Assembly: GCA_963524205.1 (NCBI GenBank)
Contig: CAURED010000018.1
Location: forward strand, 6,720-70,719
Direction of reading: 5' to 3'
From: Aminipila sp963524205
Lineage (GTDB): Bacteria; Bacillota; Clostridia; Peptostreptococcales; Anaerovoracaceae
DNA length: 64,000 nt
Under the pieces are notes generated by a model. The model had not been told where the DNA came from, did no database searches, and saw only the letters and a program-made list of their open reading frames with translations. Positions within the stretch are counted from its first letter, which is position 1, and each line of letters opens with the position of its first letter. The translations under genes and the position numbers were made by a program. This document shows positions 59,900 through 64,000 of the stretch, piece after piece.

Positions 59900-60518
59900 T
59901 ATATACTCCTAATCTTGTTAGAACTCTTGTCAATGAATCTACATCTGGTATTAATAATAAATTATGTTTATGCATAATCCCATCAAATGAGAATTTCCCC
60001 TCAATCATCATAATCTTATCAGCCTCATAACAGTATGTAGCCATAGGAACCGTTATAAGTGCCCCCATCATATTTATGGAGATAGCAGGTACTGAAATGT
60101 TTACAGCCATACCTGTCATATCTGCAATAGCATTTACATAAGAAGCCATTAATATATTTCCAATCTCACATACTGCTGATATATGCATTTCATCCATATC
60201 TTCATAGTTTTCAACTGTTATTCCAAGTAAACTTTCAAGCATCAGATTGATAACATCCAAAGTTTGAATACTCATCATCGCCCCGTGTATGCCCTCCTCC
60301 AGCTTAACAAGTATACCTGCGACAATTTTTTCTGCACCACCTAATGCTTCTACTGCTTCATTAATATCCAGGATTTTTACACTAGGTACATCTATATTAA
60401 CAGGCTTGCCAATAGTTGCAGACAATGCAGTCGCAGCATTTCCCGAACCTATATTCCCTATTTCTCTTAATGCATCCAGCTGCATACTGTCCAAATCCTC
60501 ATAACTTTTTATACCCAT
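59892..60518 (-). CDS. cheC: CheY-P phosphatase CheC
   Basis: 208 residues. It has the two phosphatase half-sites EIGNIGSGNAATALS and EIGNILMASYVNAI (Glu and Asn in each). It removes phosphate from CheY and partners CheD. The start ATG 60518 is supported by GGGAG; a GTG frame from 60539 would overlap that site. Confidence 0.94.
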   Translation of the reverse strand: MGIKSYEDLDSMQLDALREIGNIGSGNAATALSATIGKPVNIDVPSVKILDINEAVEALGGAEKIVAGILVKLEEGIHGAMMSIQTLDVINLMLESLLGITVENYEDMDEMHISAVCEIGNILMASYVNAIADMTGMAVNISVPAISINMMGALITVPMATYCYEADKIMMIEGKFSFDGIMHKHNLLLIPDVDSLTRVLTRLGVYNE

Positions 60519-60598
60519 TATATTATCTCCCTCTTCCACATTTATTTTGTTCTTACGTCAATAATTAAATTATCTAAACAACTTAGTTTACTGCATTT

Positions 60599-62470
60599 TT
60601 ATACAGAACCAGGAGTCACATTATGTGATTCAATAGATCCGTTATCTTCAATAAAGGTTTGATGATCCTTGTGTCCATTAATTCTAAGCATAGCGGCTCC
60701 AATTATAACTCTGACACTTGTGTGTATTACTTTTCTTGCTATAACCATACATCCTTCACAGGAACCGGTAGAATTCAACTTGTCCTTTTTTTCTTGAACT
60801 TCAATCATTTCACGTCTAATGTCTGTTTTTTTCTGCATAAGTATCAAAACTTTTTTCTTCTTTGCCTCTATCTCTTCTTCTGTATCCATGCTGTTCTTTC
60901 TAGCAGCCCTTGTTATCTCTCCATCTAGCAAGTCATAAGAATGTTTCAACTTAGAAAAGGCATCTTCATATTGCGACATAATTTCCTGGTTTTCTCTAAT
61001 TCTTTCTTCTGGCTTAGTCTTTAAATTTTTAATATCCTGCCAATTAGGGATTATCTGAACATCCATAGGAATATTTAAATCACTTCCAATTGAATTTACC
61101 TCAATAATTTTCCCAGCTATATAGTTACCTCCCAGCAGAGAAGCTCTTTTACCTTTACCAATAATCGAATCTACAGCTCTGACATCACAATTAATACAAT
61201 AATCACAGTAGAAATTTTCTCCAGCTACAACCCTGGCCATTTCAGCAAATTTTACAGTCACATTGCCATCTGCCTTAAGAAAACCTTTTTTCATACCGTT
61301 AATTCCATTTTTTATTAAGATATCCCCAGTTGAGTTTAAAATACTAGCTTCAACATAACCGTTAACTACTATGTCTCCGTTTGCATAAATGGCATAATCA
61401 GAAAGAACACTTCCCATAACCATAACAGCGCCATTAAACCGAATATTTCCTGTGGCTGGACCTACATCACCAGAAATTGTATAAACTTCTTTAATTTCCA
61501 CCGCACCCTTATTAATTTCCACCATTCCATTGTTTATAGCAATAAACTCTAGTCCATCCTCGGATACCTCTACACCTTTTCCGCTGTTTATAACTGCTGG
61601 TTTACCTGGTGTAGCTTTCACAGGTTTACCAAAAACATCAATACCTTCAACGCCGTCAGTCTGAGGAGTAATTCTGCATAAAACATCTCCAGCGCTTACA
61701 TTTCGTATAAGTCCAAGTTCTTTATAATTCACTGTACCATCATCATTTTCTGTAGGTGCACTTCTTAAATCCATTGAAAAGAAATATTCGATACTTCCAT
61801 CTTCACCTTTAACTGGTCTTAATCCTGTTGCCACCTGAAAATCTTTATAAAAAGTGTCACCCCTGCAGTATTCCACTATGCCCGCTTCATCAATACCATA
61901 TGTAACATCTTTTTCTTTTAATAGTTCATATATCACATCTGTAGATATCCGATTATCTACATCTTTTCCGCGCCTATAATCTTGTGCTCTTATATATGCA
62001 TTCATCTTATCCGCAGAGAAAAATAACGTAAATGTGACAGGATTTTTCTCCCAGTCAGATTTATCTGCACTTTGGTCAAAAACTGATTCTGTTTCCTTTT
62101 GGTCTAACAAGTTGTCAAGTTCATCCATATCATTAAGTTCATCATTATTATCAAGTTTATCAGTTTGTTCTTCCATCTTAGATGTCTGTTTACTATTCAG
62201 AATATCGCTCTTTATATTCACATCTTCTATCACTACCTCTTTATCAAAGATGTCCTCAATATTCATACTCTCTTCCACAAGCTGCATTTCCTGCTCAATT
62301 TGCTCTTTCTCATTACTCATCTGCCCTGAAACAGAAGTAATATTTTCTTCCTGTAAGTTTTCATTATCAGCATTATGTTTAAACATCTCCACTGCTTTAT
62401 GATAAAACTTGTCAACCTTCTGCTCAAGTCCACTTTTTTTCTCTTCCGTTGTGTTCGACACTCTACTCAT
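60599..62470 (-). CDS. fapA: FapA family protein (DUF342), flagellar assembly protein A
   Basis: 623 residues. An acidic, charged N-terminal region (1-160) with KKSGLEQKVDKFYHKAVEMFK is followed by the DUF342 beta-helix domain (about 250-470) with many GxI/VxxxGxV-like rungs, and then a coiled coil (about 485-570). FapA proteins are found in motility regions, and relatives link polar landmarks with flagellum number. It lies between flgG-like and cheC genes. Confidence 0.88.
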   Translation of the reverse strand: MSRVSNTTEEKKSGLEQKVDKFYHKAVEMFKHNADNENLQEENITSVSGQMSNEKEQIEQEMQLVEESMNIEDIFDKEVVIEDVNIKSDILNSKQTSKMEEQTDKLDNNDELNDMDELDNLLDQKETESVFDQSADKSDWEKNPVTFTLFFSADKMNAYIRAQDYRRGKDVDNRISTDVIYELLKEKDVTYGIDEAGIVEYCRGDTFYKDFQVATGLRPVKGEDGSIEYFFSMDLRSAPTENDDGTVNYKELGLIRNVSAGDVLCRITPQTDGVEGIDVFGKPVKATPGKPAVINSGKGVEVSEDGLEFIAINNGMVEINKGAVEIKEVYTISGDVGPATGNIRFNGAVMVMGSVLSDYAIYANGDIVVNGYVEASILNSTGDILIKNGINGMKKGFLKADGNVTVKFAEMARVVAGENFYCDYCINCDVRAVDSIIGKGKRASLLGGNYIAGKIIEVNSIGSDLNIPMDVQIIPNWQDIKNLKTKPEERIRENQEIMSQYEDAFSKLKHSYDLLDGEITRAARKNSMDTEEEIEAKKKKVLILMQKKTDIRREMIEVQEKKDKLNSTGSCEGCMVIARKVIHTSVRVIIGAAMLRINGHKDHQTFIEDNGSIESHNVTPGSV

Positions 62471-62508
62471 CTCAGATACTCCTAGCTTGATAAATAAGTA
62501 ATAACTAA

Positions 62509-63279
62509 TTATCTAAGGTTATTAATAACCTCTTCTATTTCATTTGAAGTCTGTACCATCTTTAATGACATTGAATAAGCTCTTTGTGTTTCAATAAGTT
62601 TTACCATTTCATTAGAAACCTCTACATTCGAAAGTTCCAGATACCCGGATTGAAGCTGCGCATCTTCTTGCAATATAGGCTCACCATTTTTTGCGGTAGG
62701 TGAAAATAAATTGTCTCCTTGCAGAAGCATACCATCTTTTACCTTAAAATCAAAGACTCCTGGTTTTTGTGCTTCTTTTGTATCCTTCGTGTTGTTCGTA
62801 TCATTTGTATCTTCGGTATCTTTTGTCTCTTCTTTACCTGGTAAATCAACTTTTATTCTTTCAAAATTTTTATCAAGAACCAGTTCTCCATTTGCAGTTA
62901 CTAAATAAAATTCACCATCATTTCTAAGGGAATGTTGAAAACTTCCGTCTCTCGTGTAATATATTTTATTAGTAGCAGGATTTTGAACTGCAAAAAAACC
63001 TGAACCAACTATGTTGTAATCGGTTGGATTATCAGTAGGCAGAACTCCGCCATTATTAAAATTGCTATCCGTTTTTTCCAAACGGATACCACTGCCAACT
63101 TTAAGTTGTGAATCTTTGTCCGCAGAATCTCTTATATTGCTATATAGTAAATCTACAAAGCCTGCGCTTTGAGACTTATATGCTGTAGTGTTGACATTTG
63201 CCATATTATTGCCTATTACATCCAGCTTCGATTGTTGTGCTTTAGCACCTACTCCGGCAGTATAGAAAGAAATATCCAT
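62509..63279 (-). CDS. Flagellar basal-body rod protein, FlgG-type
   Basis: 256 residues. The N terminus LDVIGNNMANVNTTAYKSQ and the C-terminal NVEVSNEMVKLIETQRAYSMSLKMVQTSNE are the FlgG/FlgF hallmarks. An insert of about 25 residues (149-173) made of KDT/EDT/NDT triplets replaces part of the domain between the strands. It forms part of the distal rod. It is 16 bases downstream of the second rod gene. Confidence 0.88.
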   Translation of the reverse strand: MDISFYTAGVGAKAQQSKLDVIGNNMANVNTTAYKSQSAGFVDLLYSNIRDSADKDSQLKVGSGIRLEKTDSNFNNGGVLPTDNPTDYNIVGSGFFAVQNPATNKIYYTRDGSFQHSLRNDGEFYLVTANGELVLDKNFERIKVDLPGKEETKDTEDTNDTNNTKDTKEAQKPGVFDFKVKDGMLLQGDNLFSPTAKNGEPILQEDAQLQSGYLELSNVEVSNEMVKLIETQRAYSMSLKMVQTSNEIEEVINNLR

Positions 63280-63295
63280 TTAACAACCTCCCTAA

Positions 63296-64000
63296 TTATA
63301 AAGCACCTAGCTCAACTGCTTTGCCCATTAACTGATCATATTCCTTTGCAATCTGGCTTGCACTCTGAAACGCTCTCTGGCTGGACATCATAGCCATCAT
63401 TTCATCCATGGCCTGTACATTAGAACGCTCTAGTGTCCCCTGCATGACTTCTCCATCAGCCACAACAGCATTTAAAGGGTTTGCTGTTTTAAACATCCCT
63501 TCATCAACCTTTTGTACTTGAGTATAATCTGTGAAATTCACCAGACTCATCTTCCCAAGTGCCTCTCCAGTTTCTGAATCCGTAATGTTTCCTTCTGCAG
63601 TAACACTAATTTTGTCTGTTCCTACTTGTATAGGGCCATTCTCACCGATTACTCTTCCTATGTGCTGGAGAGATAAATATCCATCACCATCTATGTTAAA
63701 TGAACCATTTCTAGTATACCTAGTTTCTCCATTAGGCGTCTGAATTTGAAAGAATCCGTTACCCCCTACTGCAAAGTCTAACTTCCTGTCTGTGAAATCT
63801 AATATTCCAGCAGTATAATTTGTTACTAGTTCATCGGCAGTCTTAATCATTGAAGAATTATTGAGTGGTGTATATACACTCTTATCTTTATTCCCAGTCC
63901 TATTTATTAAAACATCTCCAAAAGTTGTTGTTGCAAGTGTATCCTCTTTATACCCCGGTGTAGATACATTTGACATATTATTACTGATGTTATTCAATAC
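63296..64000 (-). CDS. Flagellar basal-body rod protein, FlgF-type, partial (N terminus outside window)
   Basis: The frame is open to the right edge; the visible part begins VLNNISNNMSNVSTPGYK, so roughly 15-20 residues are missing. It has GNGFFQIQTPNGETRYTRNGSF in two blocks and ends with MAMMSSQRAFQSASQIAKEYDQLMGKAVELGAL, split over Ala turns. A rod protein of the FlgF/FlgG family, probably the one transcribed first of the pair. No stop is seen before the edge. Confidence 0.85.
   Translation of the reverse strand, partial: VLNNISNNMSNVSTPGYKEDTLATTTFGDVLINRTGNKDKSVYTPLNNSSMIKTADELVTNYTAGILDFTDRKLDFAVGGNGFFQIQTPNGETRYTRNGSFNIDGDGYLSLQHIGRVIGENGPIQVGTDKISVTAEGNITDSETGEALGKMSLVNFTDYTQVQKVDEGMFKTANPLNAVVADGEVMQGTLERSNVQAMDEMMAMMSSQRAFQSASQIAKEYDQLMGKAVELGAL

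Noticed and set aside
1..64000. Insertion sequences, prophage or integrated elements
   Set aside because: No transposase, integrase, recombinase or phage structural gene is seen; the encapsulin shares the HK97 fold with phage capsids but has no phage genes around it.

Overview
The window looks like a low-GC, obligately anaerobic, flagellated, spore-forming member of the Clostridia. The signs are pyruvate:ferredoxin oxidoreductase with a polyferredoxin, a SpoIIQ-like LytM protein, flagellar and chemotaxis genes, strong AGGAGG ribosome binding sites and U-rich intrinsic terminators. Placement below class (for example near Anaerovorax-type Clostridia) is only a guess. Nearly all genes lie on the minus strand, so text order is the reverse of transcription.

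Region 1 (1-14273, minus) is catabolic: a NifJ-type pyruvate oxidoreductase (runs off the left edge) behind a duplicated RnfB-like polyferredoxin; a preT-preA-carbamoylase operon for reductive pyrimidine (or related ureide) metabolism with a LacI regulator, a cre-like operator and a second dihydroorotate-dehydrogenase-fold protein lacking the catalytic Cys; then an M20 amidohydrolase, a YfcC transporter and a D-aminoacylase-like amidohydrolase under an IclR-type regulator, with a clear sigma-A promoter and a palindrome.

Region 2 (14337-16923, minus) is the most striking: a self-contained two-gene operon for a family 2A (SrpI-like) encapsulin shell and a SufS-type cysteine desulfurase. The desulfurase has a ~100-residue N-terminal extension with a LANEFF motif like the cargo-targeting motif of cyanobacterial desulfurase cargo. 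It points to a sulfur-handling protein nanocompartment.

Region 3 (16924-25140) holds tRNA-Gly(GCC), a helical-bundle protein, PlsC, an aminotransferase, a SpoIIQ-like LytM protein on the plus strand with a candidate sigma-F/G promoter, TrmB, an L,D-transpeptidase and the ECF transporter core EcfA1-EcfA2-EcfT.

Region 4 (25446-41371, minus) is the complete S10-spc-alpha ribosomal operon, rpsJ to rplQ, with secY, adk, map, infA, rpmJ and rpoA, a sigma-A promoter, a ~235-nt structured leader and a terminator. Copies of an unusual two-hairpin intergenic repeat sit inside it (rpsJ/rplC and rpoA/rplQ), beyond its end (two near-identical copies) and at 46456-46540. The stems of this repeat covary between copies, so it is a strong candidate for an undescribed structured element.

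Region 5 (41560-52983) carries a PfkB kinase and a nucleoside kinase, small proteins (DUF378, a Cys-rich peptide, a PC4/YdbC-type ssDNA-binding protein), a PHP phosphoesterase, a DJ-1 protein, a membrane protein, a BMP-type nucleoside ABC importer and xanthine phosphoribosyltransferase: purine/nucleoside uptake and salvage.

Region 6 (53012-64000) is flagellar and chemotaxis: a FliT/FlgN-like protein, FliS, FliD, CheD, CheC, FapA (DUF342) and two FlgF/FlgG-type rod proteins, the last cut by the right edge. Embedded on the plus strand is a three-gene module, ParA-like ATPase, ComFB-domain protein and REC-HD-GYP phosphodiesterase, which suggests c-di-GMP signalling tied to the cell pole or flagellum.
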